From: Phyllobacterium sp. T1293
GTDB taxonomy: Bacteria; Pseudomonadota; Alphaproteobacteria; Rhizobiales; Rhizobiaceae
Length of the DNA stretch: 64,000 nt
NCBI RefSeq assembly: GCF_020731415.2
Contig: NZ_CP088273.1
Location: 687,001 to 751,000, forward strand
Direction: 5' to 3'
Shown: piece by piece, positions 9,084 to 17,173 of the stretch
Position numbering within the stretch: position 1 is the stretch's first letter
How the letters are laid out: each line of letters opens with the position of its first letter
Notes under the pieces: model-generated
The model's database searches: none
What the model was told of the DNA's origin: nothing
The model's input: the letters and a program-made list of their open reading frames with translations, nothing else
Made by a program: the position numbers and the translations under genes

Positions 9084-9727
9084 GGGTGTGTCTTCCAGTC
9101 ATGCGATTCTGCGATCATCGCCCGGGCACGATCAAGGTCATCGGGACGGTTGATATTGAAGAATGGATCGAACCTCTCGCCCGATTGCGTTGTTACGAGG
9201 GGAAAATCCACCTGATGATGCGGGTGATCTTCAATCCAGACGCGAACGCGGCGGTTTTGCGGATCGCGCAGCCATTGGTCCAGCTCCTCTTTCTGCATCA
9301 CCGGCCAAAGCCCGAAGACCGGGTGCCACATATTATCGGAAACAGCGACAGCGATATGATCAGGAGAGCCCGCGATTGCCTTGCCAAGCTTTGCGCTGAG
9401 ATTGTGGGGGAATAGCGGGGTATCTGTTGCAACAGTCAGTATATGGGTGAATGGATCGGGTTGGTTCACTGCCCATTCCATGCCCGCCAGAATGCCCGCA
9501 AGCGGCCCGGCAAAGCCAGAAACACTATCAGCGATGATTGGGAGGTGGAGATCGGCGAAGGCAGCGGGATCGCCATTGCTGTTGACGACCACAGTTTCGA
9601 GCTGCCGCAACAGGCGTTCAGTTACGAAATCAATCAGGCGCGCTTTGCCGAAGGGCAGCAATGCCTTGTCATGCCCGTCCATGCGGCTCGACCGGCCACC
9701 CGCCAGAATAATCCCTGCAATGCGCAC
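9080..9727 (-). CDS. mobA: Molybdenum cofactor guanylyltransferase MobA
   Basis: The protein has 215 residues. The nucleotidyltransferase signature ILAGGRSSRMDGHDKALLPF is at the N-terminus, followed by TVATDTPLFP, which holds the metal-binding aspartate. It transfers GMP from GTP to Mo-molybdopterin to make the bis-MGD cofactor of DMSO-reductase-type enzymes such as formate dehydrogenase and nitrate reductase. The motif reads RMDGHDK rather than the commoner RMGGxDK. It precedes mobB with a 4-bp overlap and follows an EamA transporter gene by 3 bp on the same strand. Confidence 0.95.
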   Translation of the reverse strand: MRIAGIILAGGRSSRMDGHDKALLPFGKARLIDFVTERLLRQLETVVVNSNGDPAAFADLHLPIIADSVSGFAGPLAGILAGMEWAVNQPDPFTHILTVATDTPLFPHNLSAKLGKAIAGSPDHIAVAVSDNMWHPVFGLWPVMQKEELDQWLRDPQNRRVRVWIEDHPHHQVDFPLVTTQSGERFDPFFNINRPDDLDRARAMIAESHDWKTHP

Positions 9728-9730
9728 TGT

Positions 9731-10660
9731 TTACACTCCATCGGGCGATGAGCTTGCCGCCGCTATTGTTGCGACCGGGACTATCCGTCCGACCACGCGC
9801 TCACGGTAGAGCGTATAAAGGCCGCTGCCAATAACGATCAGCGCACCGATGATCATGGGGAGGTCGGGCAGGTCGCCGAAGAAGAGAAAGCCCAAAAGAA
9901 TGGCCCAGACAAGGCTGGTGTAACGGAACGGGGCGACGAAGGAAATCTCGCCCTCGCGCATGGCGAGAATGATGAAATGATAGGCCACGATTACGCAGCA
10001 GGAGGCGAAGAAGAGCAGGCCCGTGTGGGTGAGTGTCATGGGTGTCCAGCCGCCCAATGGGATAATCAGGCCAATACCTGCGAGCGATACGCCAACTGAA
10101 GTCAGTGCCGATATCATCAGGACAGGAATGGTTTTTGGAACTTTTCGCGTGGCGAGATCACGCATCGCTGCAAAGATCACGGTTACAACAATCAGCAGGA
10201 CATAATGGCTGACGCCCTCATAGCCGGGGCGAACGATAATGAGCACGCCGCAAAACCCAATGGCGATAGCGATCCAGCGCCGCCATCCCACCGGTTCACC
10301 AAGAAACATCGCGGCACCCAGCGTGACCGCCAAAGGCAAGGCCTGCAGAATAGCCGAGGTGAGGGCGAGGGGAACATGCACAAGGGCAATGAGAAAGCTG
10401 ACCGTTCCCACCACTTCACCGACAACACGCAGGATGGTCATGCGGTGCAGGGCATGGCGCAGTGATATGAGCATACCCTGATGCCAGGCGAGGAGCAGAA
10501 TGAGCGTGGTCGCCATCAGACCGCGCACCAGCATCACCTGCCCCATATTCATGTGCTCGCCAACGAGTTTTACTGTGGCGTCATTGAAGGTGAAGCTGGC
10601 CATACCAATGGCCATATACAGGCTGCCGCGAAGATTGGGCGTAAGCGCCAAAGCATTCAT
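9731..10660 (-). CDS. EamA (drug/metabolite) family transporter
   Basis: This 309-residue inner-membrane protein has about ten hydrophobic helices arranged as two EamA repeats (the first beginning GSLYMAIGMASFTFNDATVK, the second around VLLIVVTVIFAAMRDLATRK). Such carriers export amino acids, nucleosides or metabolites; the substrate is unknown. Its stop is 3 bp from the mobA start, so it is probably in one transcript with mobA-mobB. A role in molybdenum metabolism is not implied by the sequence. Downstream family features such as PFRYTSLVWAILLGFLFFGD are intact. Confidence 0.9.
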   Translation of the reverse strand: MNALALTPNLRGSLYMAIGMASFTFNDATVKLVGEHMNMGQVMLVRGLMATTLILLLAWHQGMLISLRHALHRMTILRVVGEVVGTVSFLIALVHVPLALTSAILQALPLAVTLGAAMFLGEPVGWRRWIAIAIGFCGVLIIVRPGYEGVSHYVLLIVVTVIFAAMRDLATRKVPKTIPVLMISALTSVGVSLAGIGLIIPLGGWTPMTLTHTGLLFFASCCVIVAYHFIILAMREGEISFVAPFRYTSLVWAILLGFLFFGDLPDLPMIIGALIVIGSGLYTLYRERVVGRIVPVATIAAASSSPDGV

Positions 10661-10751
10661 CCGAATGAGAGCACGCGATTCTCCCCCGGAATCACTCGGA
10701 TTGATATATCAAGCCTGATGGCTTCTTGCATCCGGAATATTGGGAAAAGCT

Positions 10752-11786
10752 CTAGCCGCCTGTCACGCTCATATGGCGGGAAACGGCAGGGCGATTGTGC
10801 CTGCGATCGATGATGAAATCATGCCCCTTAGGCTTGCGGCCAATGGCTTCGTCAATCGCGTCGCTCAAAAGTTCATTGCCCTCGGAAGCGCGTAATGGCG
10901 CACGCAGATCAGCGGCATCTTCCTGCCCAAGGCACATATAAAGCGTACCGGTGCAGGTGAGGCGAACACGATTACAGCTTTCACAGAAATTATGCGTCAT
11001 CGGTGTGATGAAGCCAATGCGGCCGCCGGTTTCGCGAATGTGCGAATAACGCGCCGGGCCACCCGTTTTGTAGGGAATATCGTCAAGCGTGAATTGCTTG
11101 GAAAGATCAGCCCGGACCATCGACAGCGGCAGATACTGGTCGGTGCGATCCAGATCAATCTCGCCCATCGGCATGGTTTCGATCAGCGTCAGATCCATAT
11201 CGCGGCCATGCGCCCAGCGGATCATCTCTGGAATCTCGTGATCGTTGAACCCCTTGAGGGCGACCGCATTGAGCTTGATCCGGATACCGGCAGCCTGAGC
11301 GGCGTCGATGCCTTCCAAGACCCGGTTCAAATCACCCCAGCGGGTGATGGCATGGAATTTTTCCGGATCGAGCGTATCGAGCGAGACATTGATGCGCTCA
11401 ACGCCGTGGTCGGCCAGTTCTGCCGCATAGCGGGCAAGCTGCGAGCCATTGGTGGTCAGCGTCAATTCTTCGAGAGCGCCTGAGCGCAAGTGGCGGGAAA
11501 GTTCGCCAATCAGATGCATGATATTCTTGCGGACCAGTGGCTCACCACCGGTCAGACGCAACTTCTTGACACCCTTTTCGATGAAGGCTGTGCAAAGACG
11601 ATCCAGTTCTTCGAGGGTCAACAGATCTTTCTTGGGCAGAAAGGTCATGTGCTCGGACATGCAATAGGTGCAGCGGAAGTCGCAACGATCCGTTACAGAC
11701 ACGCGCAAATAGCTGATTGTCCTACCAAAAGGATCAATCATCGGTGTCTGTGCAATCGTTTTGTCGAATAATGCAATGTGGTCCAA
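10752..11786 (-). CDS. moaA: GTP 3',8-cyclase MoaA (radical SAM)
   Basis: MoaA performs the first step of molybdopterin synthesis, rearranging GTP to 3',8-cyclo-GTP. The radical-SAM cluster CTYCMSE is present, the SAM-binding segment reads [11 protein letters not shown], and the C-terminal second [4Fe-4S] site is seen as [20 protein letters not shown]. The C-terminus does not end in the canonical double glycine alone but in SVTGG, as expected. I chose a TTG start at 11786 because AGGAGG lies five bases before it and gives 344 residues; the frame stays open upstream without similarity. It is separated from mobA/mobB only by the EamA gene. Confidence 0.93.
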   Translation of the reverse strand: MDHIALFDKTIAQTPMIDPFGRTISYLRVSVTDRCDFRCTYCMSEHMTFLPKKDLLTLEELDRLCTAFIEKGVKKLRLTGGEPLVRKNIMHLIGELSRHLRSGALEELTLTTNGSQLARYAAELADHGVERINVSLDTLDPEKFHAITRWGDLNRVLEGIDAAQAAGIRIKLNAVALKGFNDHEIPEMIRWAHGRDMDLTLIETMPMGEIDLDRTDQYLPLSMVRADLSKQFTLDDIPYKTGGPARYSHIRETGGRIGFITPMTHNFCESCNRVRLTCTGTLYMCLGQEDAADLRAPLRASEGNELLSDAIDEAIGRKPKGHDFIIDRRHNRPAVSRHMSVTGG

Positions 11787-11843
11787 GCAAACCTCCTTTG
11801 CAAGAGATAGGGTGGCGGTTGCGGGTTGTCTAGTCACCTTCGG

Positions 11844-11872
11844 GTTATGTATGGCAATTTGGTGTTATGTAT
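11844..11872. promoter_or_regulatory. Direct repeat GTTATGTAT with 20-bp period, possible operator
   Basis: GTTATGTAT occurs at 11844 and again at 11864, exactly two helical turns apart, in the spacer between divergent moaA and the DUF971 gene. This spacing is typical of a regulator binding the same face of the DNA. No known regulator is recognised. Confidence 0.35.
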
Positions 11873-11943
11873 ACCAATAATTGTCCGCTTGCGACGCTAT
11901 GACCATGCGATTAGACAAGAGTTCGCACAAAGGAGTATCTGCC

Positions 11944-12324
11944 ATGACCACTGCCTGGCCCAAGGAATTGCGTGTGAGCAAGGATCGTCGCTCACTGACC
12001 ATCGCATTTGACACGGGCGAAACATACACCTTAACCGCCGAACTGTTGCGTGTTGCTTCGCCATCGGCAGAAGTGCAGGGCCATTCACCTGAACAGCGGG
12101 TGACTGTGCCGGGCAAGCTGAATGTCGAGATTGCCAAGATGGAACCCGTCGGCAATTACGCCGTGCGCATTACCTTTGACGATATGCATGATACCGGTCT
12201 TTTCAGCTGGGACTATCTCATTGATCTCGGCCGTAACCGGGACGAACGCTGGCAGGCCTATCTCGACGAACTGGCCGCAAAAGGATTGAGCCGCGAGCCT
12301 GTGGTGAGCAGGCATCGCCACTGA
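11944..12324 (+). CDS. DUF971 domain-containing protein
   Basis: This small cytosolic protein of 126 residues matches the DUF971 (GBBH-like N-terminal) fold. It begins with WPKELRVSKDRRSLTIAFDTG and contains the characteristic NYAVRITFDDMHDTGLFSWD and DLGRNRDERWQAYLDEL segments. DUF971 proteins are often encoded with molybdenum cofactor genes or with Fe-S and carnitine hydroxylase functions; here it sits head-to-head with moaA. A molecular function is not established. AAAGGAG is eleven bases before the ATG. Confidence 0.88.
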   Translation: MTTAWPKELRVSKDRRSLTIAFDTGETYTLTAELLRVASPSAEVQGHSPEQRVTVPGKLNVEIAKMEPVGNYAVRITFDDMHDTGLFSWDYLIDLGRNRDERWQAYLDELAAKGLSREPVVSRHRH

Positions 12325-12327
12325 TCG

Positions 12328-12936
12328 CTATCGCAGCACCACGACCTTCGTTCCGATTCCAACCTGATCATAGAGATCCTTCACGTCATCATTGGCCATA
12401 CGGATACAGCCTGAGGACATGGCGTGGCCAATCGTCCATGGCTGGTTGGTGCCGTGAATGCGATACATGCTTGAACCAAGATACATGGCCCGCGCACCCA
12501 GCGGATTGCTTGGACCGCCGGCCATATAAGCGGGCAGGATACGGCCTTTTCTGGCTTCGCGTGCCCGCATGATGGTTGGTGGTGTCCAGCCCGGCCATTC
12601 GGCCTTGCGCGAAATGCGCTTCGTCCCGCTCCAGGTAAACCCTTCGCGGCCCACGCCAATCCCATAGGCCATAGCCCGTCCAAGCCCGGTGACGTGATAG
12701 AGCCTGCGTTGCCGCGTATTGATGACAATGGTGCCCGGCTCATAGCCTTCTGAGAAAGAGACATATTGGCGCGGGATCGGTGAACGGTCTGACTGGTATT
12801 TCCCTGCGGGTCGATCCGGTTTTCCCGCAAGAAATATTTTCTTGAGAAGATTATCACCTGCACTTGCGGGCGTGCTTAAAGTACTTATTCCTGCTATAGT
12901 AAATAATAGTAAAGTTACTTGGAGACATCTATGCAT
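12328..12936 (-). CDS. L,D-transpeptidase (YkuD family), short form
   Basis: This 202-residue exported enzyme has a signal peptide ending ...TPASA and a YkuD catalytic domain. It includes YRIHGTNQPWTIGHAMSSG, with the conserved His and the downstream Ser-Gly-Cys-Ile-Arg catalytic cysteine (near residue 180). The family forms 3-3 peptidoglycan cross-links or attaches lipoproteins or proteins to the wall. The ATG at 12936 is chosen because GGGGGAT precedes it. Its stop is 3 bp from the end of the convergent DUF971 gene, and it is divergent from a second, larger L,D-transpeptidase gene. Confidence 0.92.
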   Translation of the reverse strand: MHRCLQVTLLLFTIAGISTLSTPASAGDNLLKKIFLAGKPDRPAGKYQSDRSPIPRQYVSFSEGYEPGTIVINTRQRRLYHVTGLGRAMAYGIGVGREGFTWSGTKRISRKAEWPGWTPPTIMRAREARKGRILPAYMAGGPSNPLGARAMYLGSSMYRIHGTNQPWTIGHAMSSGCIRMANDDVKDLYDQVGIGTKVVVLR

Positions 12937-13229
12937 CGAATCCCCCAATTCAATGTTTCAAGTCACTTTAACTGTGACATTCTTGCATGTTTTGCAAAAG
13001 AATTGATTTGGTCAAGGGCTCGATATGCGAATCGTCATGAAAGCTGTGATGAATCGGGTTAAATGAAACAAAAATCCTATTCCCTGCGCTTTTGCCGCTC
13101 AGGTGAATATAAATCGGGGGGCGGGTTATTGTTAAAAGATTGTAAATAGGATGAGGCGAAACTGGCTGTGAATCACCATTCGTGGCCTGCATTCGTTGCG
13201 GGCGTGACTGTACCATCTGGGCGAGCATT

Positions 13230-15146
13230 ATGAATTCCTATTCGAAAAAGCATGCGATTTTTGTAGCTGCAATGTTGTCAGCAACAGCCATTTCCATGTC
13301 CCCGGCATTGGCCGCCGACAATCTGATGGATTTTCTGTTCGGAAGCCGCCGCGTTCAGGCGCAGCCTGTCTATCCGCCCCGGCCTGTTGTGCCTGCCCAG
13401 CCAAGCGTGTCCCGCTCAGTGCCCGTCAAGCGCGTCACGGTAACGGCCCCGAAAAATTACGATTACAAACCCGATGCGCTGGTTCGGATCGATTTTTCCA
13501 AGATTGATCCACAGCTGACCGCCTCGGCCAATCACAACAGCGATTCTGCGACGCAGATACCGCTGGAGCAGTTTGGCCTGAAGATCGAGCAGATCAAGGA
13601 AGCCCATGTTCTGGCGGAAAAGGACATAGCGGACGCTGTTGTCTCCTACTATTCGACCAAGCAGCAACCCATCTGGACGTCGTCTTATGATGTTTCAGCC
13701 AAAGCCAAGGCTGTGGCTGCCCTGTTCAATGCGGCGGGCGAAGAGGGCCTTGATCCGAAGGATTACGCGGTGAAGCTGCCAAGCGACGAGTATGACCGGG
13801 CCGATATCCCGGCGCGTCTCAAGGAGCTTGCCGATTTCGAACTGACAATGTCGGCCCGTGCGCTGCGTTACGCCATGGATCAGGGCGATGGCCGCATCAA
13901 TCCAAACCGTCTGAGTGGCTTCCACGATCTTGCCGTTGACCGGGTGAAGCCGCGTGCCGTCATCGAACAGCTCTCATCCAGCAATGATGCGGTGGCGCTG
14001 CTCAAGGGTTTTGAGCCGCAGAGCAAATGGTATGCGGAGCTGAAACAGAATCTGCATGAGCTGGGTGGTGATGTCGGATCGGAGCCAGTGGTGCGTGTTG
14101 CCACCGGCACCATGATCCGTCCGGGCGAAGACAATCCTGAGCTGCGCAACGTGGTTGCGCTCATCAAGGCAAAGGCGCCGAAAGATTTTCTGGCCAAGCA
14201 CGAAGCCGTGTTGCAGGCGCATGAAAATGCAACCGTTTACGACCAGAGCCTTGTCGAGGCGATCAAGGATTTCCAGACCAGTCAGGGCAAGAAGCCTGAC
14301 GGTGTGATTGGCCGTGGCACTATCAGTTCGCTGCAGGGCGAGACAAACAGTTCCAAGCGCGACCGCATTCTCTATTCCATGGAACGTTTGCGCTGGCTGC
14401 CGCATGATTTCGGCAAGCGTTACGTCTTCATAAACCAGCCCGCCTTCCGGGCGCAATATTTTGACGACAGCACCGAAAAGCTGGCGATGAACATTGTTGT
14501 CGGCTCACCAACCAACCAGACCTATTTCTTCGACGATATGATTGAGACAGTTGTGTTCAACCCGTCCTGGGGTGTGCCGCGCTCGATCATTCTCAACGAA
14601 ATGATGCCGAAGATTCTCGCCAACCCATCCTATCTCGAAAATAGCGGCTACGAGGTCTATGACAAATCGGGCCGTGTTATCCCGTCAAGCTCGGTGGATT
14701 GGTCGCAGGTTGCATCAAGTGGCGGCGGCGTCGGCATCCGCCAGAAGCCAAGCCTCGACAATGCGCTGGGCGAATTGAAAATCCTGTTCCCGAACAGCCA
14801 TGACATCTACATGCATGACACACCGGCAAAATCCTATTTCAAGAAGGATATGCGCGCGCTGAGCCATGGTTGTATCCGTCTGGAGCGCCCGCGCGACATG
14901 GCTGCTGCCGTGCTCGGCGTGCCGGTTGAGGAACTGAACCAGTACTTTGGCAAGAATGAGAAGAGTGTCCGGGTCAAGGATCAGCTGCCGGTTTATGTCT
15001 CCTACTTCACCGCATGGCCGGATGCCAAAACAGGCGCCATCCAGTATTTCGATGACGTCTACCAGCGTGATCTTTATATGGAGAAAGCCATCGTCAAGAC
15101 CACGGCAGTTCGTCAGGCTGTTACCAACCAGACTGCCCAGCTCTAA
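13230..15146 (+). CDS. L,D-transpeptidase with peptidoglycan-binding domain (YcbB/LdtD-like)
   Basis: This 638-residue periplasmic enzyme has a signal peptide (about residues 1-30, ending ...PALAADN), a large N-terminal scaffold, a PG_binding_1 repeat (IKDFQTSQGKKPDGVIGRG, about residue 347) and a C-terminal YkuD domain. The catalytic segment is LSHGCIRLERPRDMAAAVLG (Cys near residue 550). The architecture is that of LdtD/YcbB, which makes 3-3 cross-links. Such cross-links are abundant in pole-growing Hyphomicrobiales. An intrinsic terminator follows 30 bp after the stop. Confidence 0.93.
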   Translation: MNSYSKKHAIFVAAMLSATAISMSPALAADNLMDFLFGSRRVQAQPVYPPRPVVPAQPSVSRSVPVKRVTVTAPKNYDYKPDALVRIDFSKIDPQLTASANHNSDSATQIPLEQFGLKIEQIKEAHVLAEKDIADAVVSYYSTKQQPIWTSSYDVSAKAKAVAALFNAAGEEGLDPKDYAVKLPSDEYDRADIPARLKELADFELTMSARALRYAMDQGDGRINPNRLSGFHDLAVDRVKPRAVIEQLSSSNDAVALLKGFEPQSKWYAELKQNLHELGGDVGSEPVVRVATGTMIRPGEDNPELRNVVALIKAKAPKDFLAKHEAVLQAHENATVYDQSLVEAIKDFQTSQGKKPDGVIGRGTISSLQGETNSSKRDRILYSMERLRWLPHDFGKRYVFINQPAFRAQYFDDSTEKLAMNIVVGSPTNQTYFFDDMIETVVFNPSWGVPRSIILNEMMPKILANPSYLENSGYEVYDKSGRVIPSSSVDWSQVASSGGGVGIRQKPSLDNALGELKILFPNSHDIYMHDTPAKSYFKKDMRALSHGCIRLERPRDMAAAVLGVPVEELNQYFGKNEKSVRVKDQLPVYVSYFTAWPDAKTGAIQYFDDVYQRDLYMEKAIVKTTAVRQAVTNQTAQL

Positions 15147-15175
15147 GCGTTGGTTGCAGAAATATTGATCTGACG

Positions 15176-15199
15176 AGGGGCGCATAGCGCCCCTTTTTG
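15176..15199 (+). terminator. Rho-independent terminator after the large L,D-transpeptidase gene
   Basis: AGGGGCGC and GCGCCCCT form a perfect 8-bp stem with loop ATA, followed by TTTT, 30 bp after the stop codon. Confidence 0.85.
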
Positions 15200-15232
15200 T
15201 TGACGGACTGCAAGTTCTGCCGTGTGTGGTTC

Positions 15233-15404
15233 GTGGTTCGACATAACAACCATGAGGGGCGTGGGTGGCTGCAACGATGAGGGAGAGTGGTGGTGCAACG
15301 CTAATCCCCAACATTTCAGGTCATAAACATTGCAGATTGCAAAAGTCGCAGAAACTGACTCCCTGCAACCCTCACTATCCCTCATGGTGAGCCCGTCGAA
15401 CCAC
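15233..15404 (-). repeat. Inverted-repeat-ended element, copy A (degenerate left end)
   Basis: The right end is intact (TCCCTCATGGTGAGCCCGTC followed by GAACCAC). The left end, GTGGTTCGACATAACAACC, is changed after the first nine bases. The core carries the family's oriented words TGCAACGAT and GACTCCCTGCAACCC. It is 172 bp against about 130 bp for typical copies and contains an extra internal GAGGGAGAG segment. It is oriented opposite to copy B. Confidence 0.75.
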
Positions 15405-15482
15405 GACACAACGGGGTCTGCAACTGGTCAATTTCACGGTTGGATTTATTTGAATATGAGACTAGTGGCATAAGCATAGCGC

Positions 15483-15612
15483 GTGGTTCGACAGGCTCAC
15501 CATGAGGGAGAGTAGAGGGTTGCAGGGAGTCAAGTTCTGCAACATTAGCGAAGTAATGTTGCGATTATCGTTGCAGCCACCCAAGCCCCTGATGGTTGTG
15601 ATGTCAAACCAC
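15483..15612 (+). repeat. Inverted-repeat-ended 130-bp element, copy B
   Basis: It starts GTGGTTCGACAGGCTCACC, followed by ATGAGGGAGAG. The core includes GGGTTGCAGGGAGTCAAG and TTCTGCAAC, and the right end is a decayed inverse copy (GATGGTTGTGATGTCAAACC). It is exactly 130 bp. It lies 81 bp upstream of the GIY-YIG gene, in the opposite orientation to copy C beyond that gene. Confidence 0.8.
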
Positions 15613-15693
15613 GAACCCTATTCATGCAACTTTCGTTGAATTGTCAGCCCAGCCCGCTTTTATAAAATATTGCCTCGATGCTTTGAGGCTGTC

Positions 15694-15987
15694 ATGGAAG
15701 TCACGGTCTACATACTGCGGTGCTCTGATGGGTCTTATTATACCGGGCTTACAAAGCAGGAGATCGAAGCGCGTGTTTGGGAACACAATGCCGGTATCTG
15801 CGAGGGATACACAAAGAACCGCCGCCCTGTTCAACTGGTTTTCACAGAAACCTATGACCGCATACTTGATGCGATAGCGCGGGAGCGTCAGATCAAGGGT
15901 TGGTCGAGGGTTAAGAAACAGGCGCTGATCGCGTTGGACTATGAACGCTTACCCCAGCTATCAAAAAGCCGATGTCCGTATTCCTAG
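15694..15987 (+). CDS. GIY-YIG nuclease family protein (single domain, UPF0213-like)
   Basis: This 97-residue protein is a stand-alone GIY-YIG domain. The motif appears as VYILRC...YYTGLT at the N-terminus. It continues with the conserved arginine in EIEARVWEHNAG and ARERQIKGWSRVKKQALI, where the Glu of ARERQIK is the expected catalytic glutamate. Family members act as structure- or sequence-specific DNA endonucleases, and many stand-alone ones have no known role. GAGG precedes the ATG. The gene is bracketed by two inverted 130-bp repeat elements (15483-15612 and 16018-16147), which suggests a mobile or repeat-associated unit. Confidence 0.9.
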   Translation: MEVTVYILRCSDGSYYTGLTKQEIEARVWEHNAGICEGYTKNRRPVQLVFTETYDRILDAIARERQIKGWSRVKKQALIALDYERLPQLSKSRCPYS

Positions 15988-16017
15988 TGGTGTGTTGAAT
16001 GTATGTGGTCGTGGTTC

Positions 16018-16147
16018 GTGGTTCGACAGGCTCACCATGAGGGGCTTGGGTGGATGCAACGATAATCACAAACATTCCATCGCTAAGGTAGCAGAACCTG
16101 ACTCCCTGCAATCCACACTCTCCCTCATGGTGAGCCCGTTGAACCAC
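16018..16147 (-). repeat. Inverted-repeat-ended 130-bp element, copy C
   Basis: Both ends are well kept: GTGGTTCGACAGGCTCACC on the left and, on the right, CTCTCCCTCATGGTGAGCCC followed by GTTGAACCAC. The core reads in the minus orientation (TGCAACGATAATC ... TGACTCCCTGCAATCC). It is exactly 130 bp and starts 30 bp after the GIY-YIG stop codon. Confidence 0.82.
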
Positions 16148-16153
16148 GTACTA

Positions 16154-16260
16154 ATAGTTGTGCAACGAATGGGGAGGTAGAGTGGAGTGCTGCAACGGTA
16201 GTTACCCATGTTGCAGAATTTAACTTCCTGCAACCCATCCCTCTCTGTCATCCTAAAGCA
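16154..16260 (-). repeat. Core-only remnant of the 130-bp repeat family
   Basis: The stretch contains the family's core words in minus orientation (GTGCTGCAACGGTAG, TTGCAGAATTTAACTTCCTG, CAACCCATCCCTCTC) but no outer arms. It leads directly into a different palindromic arm at 16268. It seems to be a core joined to another type of end. About 150 bp from here to the Anbu gene holds only this and the next repeat. Confidence 0.55.
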
Positions 16261-16267
16261 CCCAACT

Positions 16268-16380
16268 CTCCGTCATCCTCGGGCTTGACCCGAGGACCCC
16301 TAACTTAAAAACGGTGAATATCCGGATTCATCTGATCTCCTGAGCTGTGGGTCCTCGGGTCAAGCCCGAGGATGACGGAG
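16268..16380. repeat. Double-palindrome repeat, copy P1
   Basis: Two 32-bp arms face each other around a 49-bp centre. Each arm starts CTCCGTCATCCTCGGGCTTG and continues ACCCGAGGACCC, and is itself a hairpin (CCTCGGG CTTGA CCCGAGG). The layout matches a BIME-like intergenic repeat. The same arm sequence is found again at 32629-32737. Confidence 0.85.
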
Positions 16381-16410
16381 ATAGGTGGGTTGTAGAGAGT
16401 GGAGCCTGCT

Positions 16411-17142
16411 CTAATCAATCTTGAACGTAGGCAGGCTCTGGAACGCGAGTTTCAGGGCCTGCGACCAGCCTTCGGAAATGGCTTCATAATAGGGGTCATT
16501 ACGCTCGATGCGTTTTTCGAAGCCGAGTTTGAGGCTGTCGGCTTCATAAAACTGCATATCCAGCGGCAGTCCGACCGAAAGATTGGATTTCAGTGTGGAA
16601 TCGAAGGACACGAACAGCAGTTTTGTTGCTTCTTCAAATGTCATTGCCGGATCGTAGGAGCGTACAATAATCGGCTTACCGTATTTGTGCTCGCCAATCT
16701 GGAAAAACGGCGTATCCGGGGATGATTCAATGAAATTGCCTTCGGGATAGATGAGGAACAGGCGTGGTTCGCCGCCCTTTATCTGGCCGCCGAGAATAAT
16801 CGATGCGCCGAAGGAATCGGCACGCTGGCCATCGGAATCCACATCGTGAATGACACTTTTGATGGTATCGCCCACCAGCTTTGCCGTCTGGAACATGGAT
16901 GGCATGTCAAAGATCGACGGGGCGCGCTCAGAAGGGATCTTTGTCCGCTCGTTGAGAATGCTGATGACCGTCTGGGTGGTGGCAAGATTGCCTGATGACA
17001 GCAGTGTAATAACGCGATCACCGGGCTTTGCCCATGTATACATCTTCTTGAAGGTGGAGATGTTGTCGACGCCGGCATTGGTTCTCGTGTCCGACATGAA
17101 CACAAGCCCACGATCCAATTTAAGCCCGACGCAATAGGTCAT
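16411..17142 (-). CDS. Anbu (proteasome-type peptidase, T1 family)
   Basis: This 243-residue protein is recognised as Anbu, the bacterial proteasome homologue distinct from HslV. It starts MTYCVGLKLDRGLVFMSDTR, which leaves Thr2 as the N-terminal nucleophile after Met removal. The Asp of SDTR and the Lys of STFKKMY occupy the usual T1-fold active-site positions. Then comes KPGDRVITLLSSGNLATTQT, the S-G-N loop. Structural work on Anbu shows open helical or ring assemblies, and its physiological substrate is not known. It is the last gene of an operon with ATP-grasp, alpha-E and transglutaminase-like genes, a conserved combination for Anbu. GGGA lies seven bases before the start. Confidence 0.92.
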   Translation of the reverse strand: MTYCVGLKLDRGLVFMSDTRTNAGVDNISTFKKMYTWAKPGDRVITLLSSGNLATTQTVISILNERTKIPSERAPSIFDMPSMFQTAKLVGDTIKSVIHDVDSDGQRADSFGASIILGGQIKGGEPRLFLIYPEGNFIESSPDTPFFQIGEHKYGKPIIVRSYDPAMTFEEATKLLFVSFDSTLKSNLSVGLPLDMQFYEADSLKLGFEKRIERNDPYYEAISEGWSQALKLAFQSLPTFKID

Positions 17143-17173
17143 AGCGAATCCCGAATTCTAAAAATCTCGGCGA

